Assembly (NCBI GenBank): GCA_007644065.1
Contig: VJWN01000001.1
Coordinates: forward strand, 2,866,340-2,930,339
Direction: 5' to 3'
From: Margaritispora aquatica
Lineage: Eukaryota; Ascomycota; Leotiomycetes; Helotiales; Discinellaceae
Length of the DNA: 64,000 bases
The translations under genes and the position numbers were made by a program. The notes below the pieces were generated by a model. That model did not search any database. It saw only the letters and a list, made by a program, of their open reading frames with translations, and was not told where the DNA came from. Positions 11,186-23,241 of the stretch are shown here, piece by piece; position 1 is the stretch's first letter, and every line of letters begins with the position of its first letter.

Positions 11186-13570
11186 ATGATGGCAGGTCCC
11201 AATAGAGGTGATTATGTCACAGATGAGATGCTGCGAGCCATGGGCCTGCTCTCTCATGATACACCAGCAGAAGGTGGAATTTTTCTCGCTTAGACTGCGA
11301 ATTTCATTGCTAAAATCAGCATAGTGAATACAATAATAAACTCAGATGATATTCTGTACACTCGCGGTTTAGATCATCTTAACCAGAATGATGGGTGTTC
11401 AGTGAACGTGCTTCCACCAAGTCAGCGCCAGGACAAACTCTGTTCAGGATGTTTTAGAGCAATCTCCAACCTGGACATCTGGAGACCAATAGGTACTGAT
11501 TGGTATCCATGCGAGCCTAGAGAAGAGCGAACGGGGCTTCAAGAAGCCTTATTCAGTCTGCAGCAATGCTCGTTCTGTATATTCTTCACCAGGCTAAAAG
11601 AGAACATCGGACAACCAAGGAAATCCTTCATGAAAACTACAGTTGAAGAGGCGAGAGCAACAGAAGGTCACATTGCTACTATGGGCTTGGAAAACATCAT
11701 GACACTTTGCAGTCAAGATTATGAAGTACCCACCGACCTTCCTATGCGCTATCCCAGTGTTACTGGTGGTTTAGCTTACTCCCATCAGAATAAGCTAGCC
11801 CTGCATGGAAGTATCAACACTGAACTTGTTCGCTCATGGATATCACGATGCTCTACCGAGCATGGCAACCGCTGTGGAATATTGGAGTCAAATTCTCAAA
11901 ACTTAACTGCACTGCCAATGATTGCCATCGATGTTCATAGGAAGTGTCTCGTCGAGATAACCTCCAAGAGTCGCTATGTGACTCTCAGTTATGTCTGGGG
12001 TGGCATCGAGCCTCTCAAACTTTACCAAGCAAACAGGGAGGCTCTCTTTACTGAGTCTGGTCTGGTGGAGGTTTATAATCAAATCCCGACAATCACTCAA
12101 AATGCCATTTCATTCGTAGCCTCAATTAGTGAATCATACCTCTGGGTCGATTGTCTTTGCATTCAACAAGATGACCCTGCTGAGAAAGCAAGACAAATTG
12201 CCAACATGGCTACTATTTACAAGTCTTCCCTCCTGACTATCGTTACTGTATCGAACATAGCTGCCAATACCCCACTGCCAGGTGTGCAAGCTCGTGGTGT
12301 ACAAGCAGATGCCGTCGCCCCAATACCTGGAATCTTTCTTTCAAGACGCACGCCTCGATTATTAGACGCTGTGACTAGCTCCACATATCACACGCGAGGC
12401 TGGACATTACAAGAACGATTATTGTCTAAACGATGTTTATATTTCCTACCCGATCAAGTACACTTTCAATGTCAATCATCAATTTGGTGCGAGGATCGAA
12501 ACGTCGATTATTCCGAAGATCTTCATACGCTCAATCCTATGATCGGACTAATGCATAGCAGTCCATCTCTAGCGACGGATGTACCAAATGAATCTCACCA
12601 CTTCGAGCTCTACTGCCTTCTTGTCAGCGAATACCTCAAGAAGAACCTCACAGACCAATCGGATATCTTGAATGCTTTTGCTGGGTTCATGCAAGCCATG
12701 AAGGAGTCCTGTGGCTGGGCCTTCAAGCATGGCATGCCATTAGAGATGATAGATGTAGCTCTTCTTTGGGCCAATTCAGTGACCGACTATTCCTTAAGAG
12801 GACCAATTCAGTCATCTTTGGGGGCGGAAGCGAGGTGTGAACCAAGCTGGTCGTGGTCAGCTTGGCGTGGATCTGTAAATTGGGAACTTATGATCACCTG
12901 GGGCGGTAGAGCGAAATCTCTCATCGGAGAATTCTTATTCCACGATGCAGATGGAACGAGTGTGATTAGTAGAGACTTTGAAAAGAAGGTGGTGCATAAC
13001 TCGTCATCTGAGTACAATGCAGTCACTAGAAAGAGGAAGCGAGACGACGAAGCAGAACATTCATATCCCGCAATTCTTCCCACATCACTGCTCTTCACAG
13101 CTTCAATCGTCCCATTCAATAAATTCACATACACCCATGAAACAGTAATCTGGAAACCTCCAGGCGCTAAACCCTTCCCACCCCCTCTAGGCCAGCACAT
13201 CCTGCGCCTCTCAAACCTACTGGGTGATCTATGCGGCATCATCTATGGCCTCTCCCCAGACTCTATCCATGACATTGACAATTTCGACCTCATCGGGCTC
13301 TCGACGCTAGAATATGTTCCGAAACTGTCGTATGTCGTCGCGCAAAGGGGGAAGTGCTGGAAGTCTTGCTGTAGCGCGTCAAGGGTTAATCGAATTTTCG
13401 AGGGCAATTTGTGGGATGAGAGAGAGGGGTGTTTGGTAAACGTTATGCTTCTGAGGAGGGTGGAGAGAGGGGTCGGGTTAGTGTGCAGAGAGAGAGTTGC
13501 TGTTGGTCATGTTCATGTTGATGCGTGGGATAATTGCGATCCTGTGGAGGAAAGCATCGTACTGATTTAG
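11186..13570 (+). CDS. HET-domain (heterokaryon incompatibility) protein
   Basis: A protein with an N-terminal HET domain. The family triggers incompatibility-type cell death when unlike fungal individuals fuse, and many members have unknown triggers. The long open frame has no ATG at its 5' end. The best model adds a short first exon 11186-11273 (MMAGPNRGDYVTDEM) joined over a 72-base intron to 11346, with the frame kept. This gives 770 residues. The donor GTGGAA is weak, so the N-terminus is less certain than the rest. HET signatures are YVTLSYVWGG (about residue 240), LWVDCLCIQQD (about 294-304) and HTRGWTLQERLLSKRCLYF (about 377-395). The C-terminal half lacks NACHT, WD40 or ankyrin motifs that I can recognise. 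It contains a basic KRKRDD patch encoded near 13.03 kb. Confidence 0.85.
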
Positions 13571-14358
13571 TGTTACCTTCGCAATCAACAAGGCCCCAGT
13601 ATGCGGCACCAATATTCTTGATATTCTATCACTTGTTAGCTTTTCGACGACCTCTTACCAAGTACCTATGCAAGTCAAATTGAAGGAGCAGTTTCAAACA
13701 CAAGATAACAAGAGTCTCTCGAGTCTCAAAACTTAAATTTGAAATCAATGTTGTCTACCATTAAAGTGGATCAGTAACTATATGATTCGCTTCAGCCTAG
13801 CGTCGAAGGTACAGCGTTTCCTAATTCCCTCTAGCACCAGTCAGCCTTTTTCAGCAAGTCTTTTTGAATCCTTTGGGCATTATTGGCAAGGCTCATAGCG
13901 CGCCTTCTGTGTAATATGACTTTACCCTATTTTGTCAAATTTTGAACAAGTTAACAAGGTGATTTAGCACTGTTTTCAGTATCGAGTCTGGAAAAAGAAA
14001 GAACGTAAGCGCTTAATGCATACCCCAATGAAATAGGACATGCAAAATGTTATCTCCAGGTGAAATTGGTATGAATGAGAATTGAAGTCTTTGGCTGGGC
14101 TGTTGTTTGAGAAAATGCAAGTCTACATCATACATTATTGCTTGATTTTGAACGAGCGAAACGAAGCAAAGTATTGGAAATATCTGTCATTATTACCATC
14201 CAAATAGATATTAATCATCACAACGCAACAAGGTATCTTAACGAACGAACAACGACCGCCTCTTCCCAAAAATTCACACACTCTCTTTAAAAAGACCACC
14301 ACAAGACCAGGTATAACAGGCCACCGCATCTATCCCCATAGAACCAAAGCGTCTCCGT
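13571..14358. other. Convergent intergenic region
   Basis: Shared 3' flank of the HET gene and the sugar permease. It is AT-rich and no gene is recognised in it. Confidence 0.5.
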
Positions 14359-16446
14359 CTAAGCCTTCTCATCATGCACCACACCAGCCACCTTCTCATC
14401 ACTCTCGACTCTACCCAAATCGCCGCCAGAACTCCAAGGACTGACATCCGTCTCGGCAAACTTGCGCGCACTAATTCTCCTCTCAAACAGCGTATCCAAC
14501 TCTCCATACGTGCGTCCTTTGGGCTCGGGTAGACGGAAATACGTCCAAGTCAAACAGAGCGCACAGCTGCCCGCCCAAAAGAACCCACTCTTGCCCTTCC
14601 AATTCCACGCCGTCGGGTTCAGCATATAGGGCACGATAACGCCGTTGATGATGCCGATGACATTATACACGTTGCGCGCAATGACGATGGATTTGGTTTT
14701 TAGGCGAGTTGAGGGGATCTCAGCCACGAGCGAGTAGCACACGGGGCCGATGGTGAAGTCGTAGGTGAATGTGTAGACGAGCAGAAGGGATCCGATTCCC
14801 CAAGCGGCGTTCTTGTTGGGCGAGAGGGACACGAAGCCGATGAGCAGCAGGAGGAGCGTCAGTGCAAAGAGGCCGTACACGTACAGTGTGCGGCGTCCGA
14901 CGCGGGACATGAGGAACCAGGACCCGATGGTACCAACGGCGCCAAGTGCGTACTGTGCGATGTTAGTATCACCATTAAGCGAGGGATGAGTTGCTCTGGC
15001 TGGATGAACTCCAATGAAACCGAGATAGTGGGAGAGAGTAAAAAACAACATACCTGCGCCATAGACATATTGAATGCCTGCACAGTTGGCAATCCAGCCT
15101 GCTCGTAGAAGTATGTCGAATATCCCATGAAAGCGCTGCCACACAAATTCTGGATCGCCCACGTCACGCATACGATTTCCGTGCGTCGTAGATCGAGACC
15201 CCGGAAGCAATCGAGGTAGCCTGTGCCAGACTCGAGGGCCTTCTCAAGCTCGTTGGTGGTTTGCATCATGGCGATTGTGTCGTCGACGTTGAAGGAGGCG
15301 TGACTGTTCTTAGCCGAAGTGAGGTAGATGAGCGCCTTTTTGGCGTCTTCGGTGCGGCCACGGCGAATGAGCCACCTGTGGAAGACGTGTTAGTTCGTGT
15401 GTTTGTATTGGTGATGAGAGGGGAGTGGTTGGTGCTTACCATGGTGATTCAGGGGCGAGGAGCACGCCTACGATGATGGGGACGGGCCACATCCACTGTT
15501 TTGTGTTAGAAATAGTACTTCATGGCAGTTCGAAGATATGAATGGCTTACCTGGATTGCAAACGGGATTCGGTAGGACCACTGATCTTCTCGTTCAACGA
15601 GTGATCTCAGAACTCCTGATGCGATGAACTGCCCGATAACCCAGCACAAGTTGACATATGTGGTGAGATATGCTCGAAGTTGGACTGGACAAACCTCGCT
15701 AGCGTAGGCGGTAGTAAGAGTTTGAAAGACACCCCACGGGATACCGCCTATATATGATTGTTAGTGATGTTCCATTGATTGGCTCAATATGATATCCTGT
15801 GGAAGGTTTGGCGAACTTGGAGTTTGCTTAACTTACAAAGAATTTCTCCAATTTCTAGATCAATGAGGTTCTTGGCAAAGAATGGGATAAAAATCTATTG
15901 GTGAGTTCAAATTAGCTCCAGTTTGGTAACAGAGCTGCTCGTGTGTATTCCTCAACACCGAACTGTATATGAAGTTAACAAGCAAGAAATATGAATACTC
16001 ACGAATCCAATAACCGCAACCAAGGATGTAATCATAGTCTTCTTATACCCATAACGTTCGCTCACAATACCGTTGATAAACAAACCTAGAATTTCTCCAA
16101 CTCCAGCACCATTAGACAATCCAGCTTGCCAGGCTGCAGAAATCTGATAAGGGTTTTCTGGGATTCCAGTAGGCGAACCGTATTTCTTATTGAAGGATGG
16201 GAAGGCGTAGAAATTGGCGAGAAGGACTACGTCGTAGCCTTCCATGATGATTGCAGTTGACAGGACCATGCTGAAGATCACTGCCTTGGGGTAGGTTTTG
16301 ACGGCTTCCAAGATGCTCATGTTTTTCTCTGAAGCTGTTGCATCTTTCGCCTCGGTCAGGAGATGGTTTAGGTCTGCAACAACCGACATCTTTCGAATAG
16401 TTGCCTCAGATGGCTGGAGTCCATTGTGGATCTCTGGTTCGGCCAT
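14359..16446 (-). CDS. MFS sugar transporter, alpha-glucoside/maltose permease type
   Basis: A plasma-membrane proton-coupled sugar importer of the major facilitator superfamily. Six exons fit on the minus strand: 16446-16003, 15894-15837, 15747-15551, 15495-15440, 15375-15054, 14952-14359. They give 556 residues with frame kept throughout. Family marks are the first helix with IIMEGYDVVLLANFYAFP, the loop ending NGIVSERYGYKKT, the segment GIPWGVFQTLTTAYASEVCP, the mid-protein PESPWWLIRRGR (about residue 246) and the C-terminal LPEPKGRTYGELDTLFE. These are typical of fungal MAL-type alpha-glucoside:H+ symporters, though hexose or other specificity cannot be excluded. It is divergent from a Zn2Cys6 regulator across a 1.8-kb promoter region, which suggests that the regulator controls it. 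Confidence 0.9.
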
Positions 16447-18280
16447 GATGGCAAAGAGCTATGCTAAGTACAGCAGATCGCCAGAAGAATTGAATTGATC
16501 CAACAAAAATTGTAGATTTGGAAGCAATTGAGTCTAGGAGACAAGGTGCACAATTTGTGATGCTTAAATAAATGCTTAAAATGCTTCGAAGACCTACCTT
16601 ATATTTATGATCCCGACTCACCTTCGGTGACACCGTGCAACGGTGAGACGCATTGCTGCATGGCTCGTGATGATGATGATGAATGGAACAATTCATCCCA
16701 GAAAGCAAGCTGAATACCCCAGATCCAACAACTCTTGCAGCTTCGGAAATGATTTTCTGGCAACCTTCTCCCCAGGTAATCGCTACAAGTGGCTATCATT
16801 GGCGCACACTCCATCCCCATCAACTCTCCCTTGTCAGCATCCCCAGACTTTGGGCTGGCAGTCATCAACCTCTGTCGAGATATCCATGGGACGAAAATAC
16901 GAAAGCAGGGTCGCCATCGCTCGTTGTGTCGAGATGTTGAGAAGGCAACCCCGCAATCTGCATAAAAAGCTACAGGGGCTCTCGAGGATCTCACACACTT
17001 TGCCAACAATTGAGCATGCCGACCCCTCCACCACAACGCCCCCCGTATTGAGAACGACCACTCTCAGCACGAGGACAAGACGCCTCTTCGGTCGTTCTCT
17101 GGAGTTATGACGCTCCATCATTCGGGAGTTTTCGTCCGGCTGTATTTCATGATGATATTGAGAACAAATGATTTTCGCTTGAATCAAGTGAAGAAGCACG
17201 AGGTCTTGAGCACGATAGAGTGGCGGCAAAGATGAATGGCTCTCTCTAAACGCCTCTATGTGTAACCGCGAAGTGAAGGGAATGCGGAATTGGAAAAGAT
17301 CGAACTTGTTATCCTTGTCAACGCAATTTTGAGACATCAACATGAGAAGAAAAGAAGAGGATATACTTCCATACATGTAGCGACATAAATTTAACAAAAT
17401 AACCTCACGCCTTTATGATACTTTCCGTGACCCTCATGGTAACATTCGTTTAACTATGCTTTGCAAGTTAAGACTTTTTCAAGCTCTCCAAGCAAAGTCT
17501 CGGCATGAACAGGGTTTCCAGCAGCCGTGCCACTGACGATGAGCCCGCCCTCACGTCTTGGATGTGAGGAGGACGAATAGAAAAGGTGGAAAGACAAAGC
17601 AGGTGCTTCGATGCTGAGGATGCATATGCAACCTGGGCAAGACAGCTGTTGTTTCGAGTGAATGTTCTAATGTGCATAATTGCTTGGGATATCTCCCTCT
17701 TGGCGGTGGCTTAAGGTTCTGGTCGTCTGATTGAGCCTAAACGCGCTTATATTGAAGTTAAACCCAAGTTAGTTTTAGTGGCCGATATGCCCAGCTTTGA
17801 AGCATGGAAAGTTGAATCACTTAGCCAATCGAATGTTGGTGATAGAGGGGCTTTTCGACAACCTAACTGATGTAAGCCTGGAGAAAGTCTTAGTGCACAT
17901 CAACCCCACCTTTTGTCCACATCTCATTTCAGAGAATAGATGGGGCTCTTGGAGAGCTTTCTCGTGATATGACTGGATGTCCAGCTGTTGATGAGGAAGT
18001 CCTCCTCCACGCCTCGTGTCTTGCCCCGCAATCGAAAGAAAGTCTCCCTCGAGACACTACCTCGAAACAGGCGTCCCCTGTGGGCACTGCAAGCCCAGCA
18101 AGCTCTTGGTCCGTTCACCTGCCTCCCCAAGCTCTCAGCTCCTCTCCTTGGTTCCCGTCCCTCCTCACCTGTCATCTCACTGTCGCCATATCTCTCGCTC
18201 TATATCTGCTGTTGGAAACCTTCACTCTTCTCACATCTCATATGATCTCTCGGTAGCATTAGAGACCTCGGGGCAATCGG
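16447..18280. promoter_or_regulatory. Divergent promoter region between sugar permease and Zn2Cys6 regulator
   Basis: A 1.8-kb region flanked by two divergent 5' ends. The plus- and minus-strand frames in 16.6-17.4 kb and 17.9-18.3 kb overlap one another, lack motifs and are treated as chance. It should hold both promoters and leaders. Confidence 0.5.
16625..16643. promoter_or_regulatory. Candidate Zn2Cys6 binding site (CGG-N5-CCG plus a further CGG)
   Basis: About 180 bases before the permease ATG there is an inverted CGG/CCG pair with a 5-base spacer (16625-16635), followed by another CGG at 16641-16643. Fungal binuclear-cluster regulators bind such triplets. The neighbouring activator is the obvious candidate ligand. 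This is a pattern match only, since CGG triplets are common. Confidence 0.3.
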
Positions 18281-20604
18281 ATGTCTCCAATACCGGTAAC
18301 AACAGAGTCAAGCAAAGCATCGGCCAGTCGTCGAACTGTATGTGACCACTGCCGGCGCAGACGGTAAGTCACGATATCTCAAACATTTCCCTTCTGGGCA
18401 ATCTGACAATGGAGTTGCAATGGAACGATTCAACGCCATGCACATCCTGACTTGTCCGGGTCTTCTGAGAGCTTGAGCACTGACCACACTGTATATCTTT
18501 AGAATCCGATGCGATGGAGAATACCCATGTAACCAATGCGACAATGCTTCTTTAGCTTGCAAGAGGGAACATGTTCCAAAGAGAAGAGGTCCAAAGCGAG
18601 GGAGTGGGAGAGTCATAAATGAGCTTCGTGCTCAGGATAGCTGCGAAGTTTCGTTACCACTACCGAAGTCCAAGGGATCTGCGAGAAGTCACAGCTCTGG
18701 TCCGCCTTCGTAAGTAGCCTCCACAGCATGTATTTTGTATGTTTTACTTTGGTATCTTGGGTGTTGGATCATGATCTTTCATGGCTTCATAAAGTTTTTG
18801 CCCCCCTTCAGCTTTTTCACATGGTCAGGCAAAGTCAACACAGACCCATCCACGTGATATACAGGTGCCCCTACCTCTTTCTTCGTGCTTAGGATGGAAG
18901 AAGACTCTGTACGAGGTGTAAGAAAGATCGATTCTAATCTTCATATCAGGATTGATCAATGGATCTCAGATAGCACTGCTGCTTCCACCTCTCCAACAAC
19001 CGGACATCAAAAATGGTATCCGATAATGACAGACACATCGATGCCGTTTACTGATGAGCCTCGAAGTATATACACATCCGATCAGTTCAGACCCAATAGC
19101 GTCAGTTATTTTCACTTGATACCAACATGTGTTGAGCTTTTCGTCGAACATATTTACCCAATAATGCCATTAGTTCATATACCCACCCTCCGAGCTTCTC
19201 TGAACCGACCTCTGGAAATGTTTGAGAAGAACCTTATGTACTCGCTATGCGCCATAACCTCAACACACATGTCTGGAAAGAGCATTTTGGCACCTGGTCC
19301 ACCTTCATGGGAGGCTGCTGGTCGGTTTTTCCTAGACGAGTGTATATCTGTACGACAACACTATGATTTCGTCGAGGACAAGTCTTTATCAGCTGTCATC
19401 TCTTCGTACTTCGTATCAACAGCCTTCTTCGAGCTCAACCAAAATCGAAAATCGTGGTACTACCTCCGAGAAGCTTTGACAATGGGTCAAGACTTGGGAT
19501 TTCATGATGAAAACTCCTATGCTGGCCTATCTCCAAGCGAGGCACTCTGTCGGCGTCGAACGTTTTGGATACTCTATGTCACAGAGAGGTAAATCAAGAC
19601 ACCAGACACAGTTTTCAGCTCGCTAACACCAACCCACTAGGTCTTTCGCTATTCTCCGTCACAAACCTCTTACCCTTCAAAAGACACCCAACCTACCCAG
19701 CACCCTCCACGAGTACGAAGCACCCGAGATCCACTTGGGATTCATGCATCTAGTAAACTCATATCACCTACTCGATGCGTCCTTCGTCGACTCCTGGAAC
19801 GAATCGGCCGAAGCTCCAGCCTCAACAGTGACATACACCGCACTTCAACGACAACTAGGACGACCGCACCCCACCAACCTCTCGCTAACTGACATCCAAA
19901 AAGCCGACATCCTCGTAACACAGCAATGGCTACGTCTCATTGTCTGGCAATCCTCCATGCGGCAGGGTCTCCTCTCATCCCATGCCGAAGACGAAAGCAT
20001 GACGTTCCAGTACCCGCTGAAAATCGCCCACTCCCTCCTCGACGTCATCAGCTCTCTACCCACGACCAGCATCGAGGTCCACGGCATGGGTATCTTTGAG
20101 AAGATTTTCGAGATCGGCAACACGATGCTGGATGTCATGCAAGCGTGTGGTCCAACCGTGCCTACCGATTCTTCGTATGGAATCACGCAGGACCCGTTCC
20201 AGTTGTTCGTAAAAACGCTCAGTCAGACGCCCAACTCGCAGCGCCAGTACGCGAACCTGCTGCTTGCAAAGGCGGCGGAGAAGCCAGAGATCTTGCGCTC
20301 CACGCAGGCACAGTCGCTGATGATGCAGCCGAGCTTAGCAGAGCAGAGCCTCCCTATTATGGAATTTGGGTCTAGTATGCAGATGATGAATGGGAATAAC
20401 GGCAGCGTGTTAATGCCGCCTCTGCAGGCGCGCCAGTGGCGTGGGAGTATCGTTGGGGAAATCGATGAAGACGGCACATATAAGCCTGATGAGGCGATTG
20501 CGGATGAATGGACAGAGGCGTCGACGTGGATTTCGTGTAGTGATGAAGGGATTGGTAGTTCTGGTATCGAAGCAGGCGTGTGGCCTGTCAAGGTCGAGAT
20601 GTGA
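18281..20604 (+). CDS. Zn2Cys6 transcription activator, maltose/amylolytic regulator-like
   Basis: A DNA-binding regulator of 649 residues in a four-exon model: 18281-18363, 18503-18709, 18893-19588, 19641-20604. The zinc cluster is split by intron 1. Once joined it has the classical spacing: Cys21-x2-Cys24-x6-Cys31-x5-Cys37-x2-Cys40-x6-Cys47, followed by a basic stretch KREHVPKRRGPKRG. The middle region (YFHLIPTCVELFVEHIYPIM onward) is the fungal-specific transcription-factor domain. The C-terminal block DPFQLFVKTLSQTPNSQRQY resembles maltose/starch-type activators. The linker between the cluster and the domain is the weak part. Intron 2 would be 183 bases, and an extra Pro/Ser-rich exon may be hidden between 18.79 and 18.89 kb. 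Divergent neighbour: the alpha-glucoside-type permease. Confidence 0.85.
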
Positions 20605-21882
20605 GTAGTGAAAAGGTAAATATGATACAGTGGTCATTTCTTGGGATATGTACAATACGATTATGACTGCATTTTACGGCCTTAGGATTATGGGATACCT
20701 AGGATGAAGGGACGGCCACGGAAGCGGTCTTGAATTTGTGTATAGTCTGCGGTACTTTCAATCAAATCAGTCAAACAGCTGAGCTATGGCCATCTTTCGT
20801 GTTGGTTCAGTGTATCATACAATGCGTCTCCGCCCTTTCACTTCGTGCCCTTTGATCATACGGCGTTCAGAGCCCTTATGTATGCTGTTGTTGTCAATTA
20901 CTTAGTTGCTGTAACATAGATGTTCTTTGCTGTCAATCACAGCTTCTCCATACTGCACTCCCGAATGGTTGAGATAGAGGATTTTGCTTATTAGCATGCA
21001 ATGTAGCTTTTAGCTCATGACTAAAGACACAAAAACTCCTCACTCCACTGCCATAACCTGCTTGAGACAGGGCAACATTCCCAGATTGTCTGCCTTGAAT
21101 AACGCAACATAGAGTGGGCTGGTTGCTCAAGGTCGTTCAGCTGGTGGTGAAGGTGTGGGACATCGTCGCGGGCGGGTTACATACGTTCGGTTCGGGTTAT
21201 TCGGCGCAGTTATTGCGATTCTTGTGTTTTTAGTGAATAGCTAGCTAACTAACCTGCTTCTAGATATTGAAAGTGACGCATTATCATTTTATGAATTAGA
21301 TTTGAGTCGTTCGGGATATGTAATCGGCTATGAATTCACCTACCTAGCTCACTCAAAGCCAAGAAGCTTGGGGACAAATACCCAGCAGCACAGAACCTCG
21401 AAGAAGTCACCATACTGAAAGAAACTCTCATAAACCCTCGCTACTGGGCGCTAGGGGCTAGGGGCGATTTTGATAATGGCCAGAGAGTGGCAGACCTTGA
21501 AAATTAGAGAAATTGATTTAAATTAGTAGGATGACTGATTTCTGGAAGTATTGAAAGAGGTTCACGCAGGCTAATAGTATGATAGCGATGGATATATTGA
21601 TAGCGAGAGTCGCCGATCAGTAGTTGGCAGCAAAAATGAAATACCGTATTCCAATACTATAATATTCCGGTACCTTGCGTGTTTGTATGTGCGTGCATGT
21701 ACGTTCGTGTATGTGTGTTCTCTTCAACAGTTTAGCTCAATTTGTAGGATTCATGTTATCTGCCAAATCTCACTTGCGCTAGAATATACATCAGTGCCTT
21801 TAACATCTACCCTTCTCTCCTAAAGCACATTTCTCAGCCCTTATACTTTTTTAATCCAATGTCTACGGAAAACGAACCGCTC

Positions 21883-21888
<6 letters not shown>

Positions 21889-21918
<30 letters not shown>
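21889..21918. repeat. (CT)15 dinucleotide microsatellite
   Basis: A perfect 30-base CT/AG run inside the gene-free spacer. It is likely length-polymorphic between strains. Confidence 0.97.
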
Positions 21919-21922
<4 letters not shown>

Positions 21923-22680
21923 TGTCCCCAGAACCCAATCATTCATTTCCTTGACTTCATTTACCACCACTGCCTAATTCAATTCTCTCTGAGCACTTCA
22001 ATCTCAAAGAATCCCGAACTCATACGAGGTTCAAAGCTCTCTCGAGCGCTAGTCTATAAATTCATAGGAAACGATCTCGAGATATGTTTATACATGAGCG
22101 TTCTGCTTAGACCTCATTGACAATAGTATGTTCTAACCTTTAATTGAATTTGATTTGATGTGAAAAAATGAGGTGTCATCTCTTGGTGCTCAATGTTGTT
22201 ACAAGAAGTCTTGCGGTTGTGAGGTGGGGTAACTCGATAATCTTCTTTCTTGATGTGGATATACAACTCTCGCTACTTGCTGTCACTTCGCCACTTCAGT
22301 TATCATACACTGATATCTCTCCTATCTTATCAATGGGATAGAAAGTAGCTTCAACTAAAACAGAACATTTTCAAAAATTTCCGGAATTCCATACATATGT
22401 AAGATGTATTGAAGACAATGCAGAAATAGAGAGACTACCGACACAGGACCACATTAAGGTATTGTTATTATCGAAGAATACTTACTTCAACTCCGTTGAT
22501 ACAGTAGGATGTATTTATAGACCTCCAGCAAGCAGGCAAGTAGGCGGTACGAGTTTAAGCTACATCTGATTATTGGATACAATTGGATCAGTTCGAAACT
22601 GAAATTTTGGCTGTGTTTAGAAGTGAAGTTGAATTATTTTGCGCTTATCAAAATGTTTGAAAGAGCAGGACCGTTCAGGT

Positions 22681-22695
22681 AAAAAAAAAAAAAAA
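22681..22695. repeat. A15 homopolymer
   Basis: Fifteen adenines in a row in the gene-free spacer. The flanks give no sign of a retroposed transcript, because no coding remnant or target duplication could be seen. Confidence 0.9.
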
Positions 22696-23241
22696 TGCTC
22701 GGGAAAGTGACCTAATTCTATTTAACCTCAACATAGAACTGATTTCTGATATTCAAGATCAACAACTTTGCTATATTGCTATAGATATTGAACAAATACT
22801 GCTTGTTGTCATTTCACCACTATGGAATTGCAGGTGCTTTCATATCTGAATTTATCTCTCGTTCTTCGCTGCCGCGGTGATTAATTACCAGGTGGAACCA
22901 TGAGAGTTTTCGAAAATTTCGAGAATCTGCTTCACAAAGAATACTGAAGAAATAGAACAATAGAATCGATTATCACAGCTACAGAAGCATGTAGTAGCCT
23001 TGATACTTTCGGAGCATATTTGATTAGAAAAGCATAATATTTTGAGCGCTTCTTTTATACATCACAAGTGGGTAATTATATGGTCTTGAAGCCGAGATAT
23101 TGGCTGTTTCCACATTTTATAGACACGCAATAGGCTAAGAACTTCAAATAAAAGAACATGTGGTCGGAATTTCGATAGTTCCATACGATCGCTGGCTTTT
23201 TCTATCTAAACTTCTTTGCCCTCCCAATTTTCTTTTGAACA

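Larger units (their letters stand above)
20605..23241. other. Gene-free AT-rich spacer between two convergent genes
   Basis: 2.6 kb with no coding frame of note on either strand. It is AT-rich and contains a (CT)15 microsatellite, an A15 run and an otherwise unique-looking sequence. It lies between the 3' ends of the Zn2Cys6 regulator and the flavin reductase gene. I see no element, tRNA or repeat ends. Confidence 0.5.

Noticed and set aside
16643..17110. 155-codon plus-strand frame between permease and regulator
   Set aside because: It overlaps several frames on both strands, has no motif, and lies where two promoters must be.
22681..22695. A15 run as evidence of a retroposed element
   Set aside because: No reverse-transcribed coding remnant or target-site duplication could be seen next to it.
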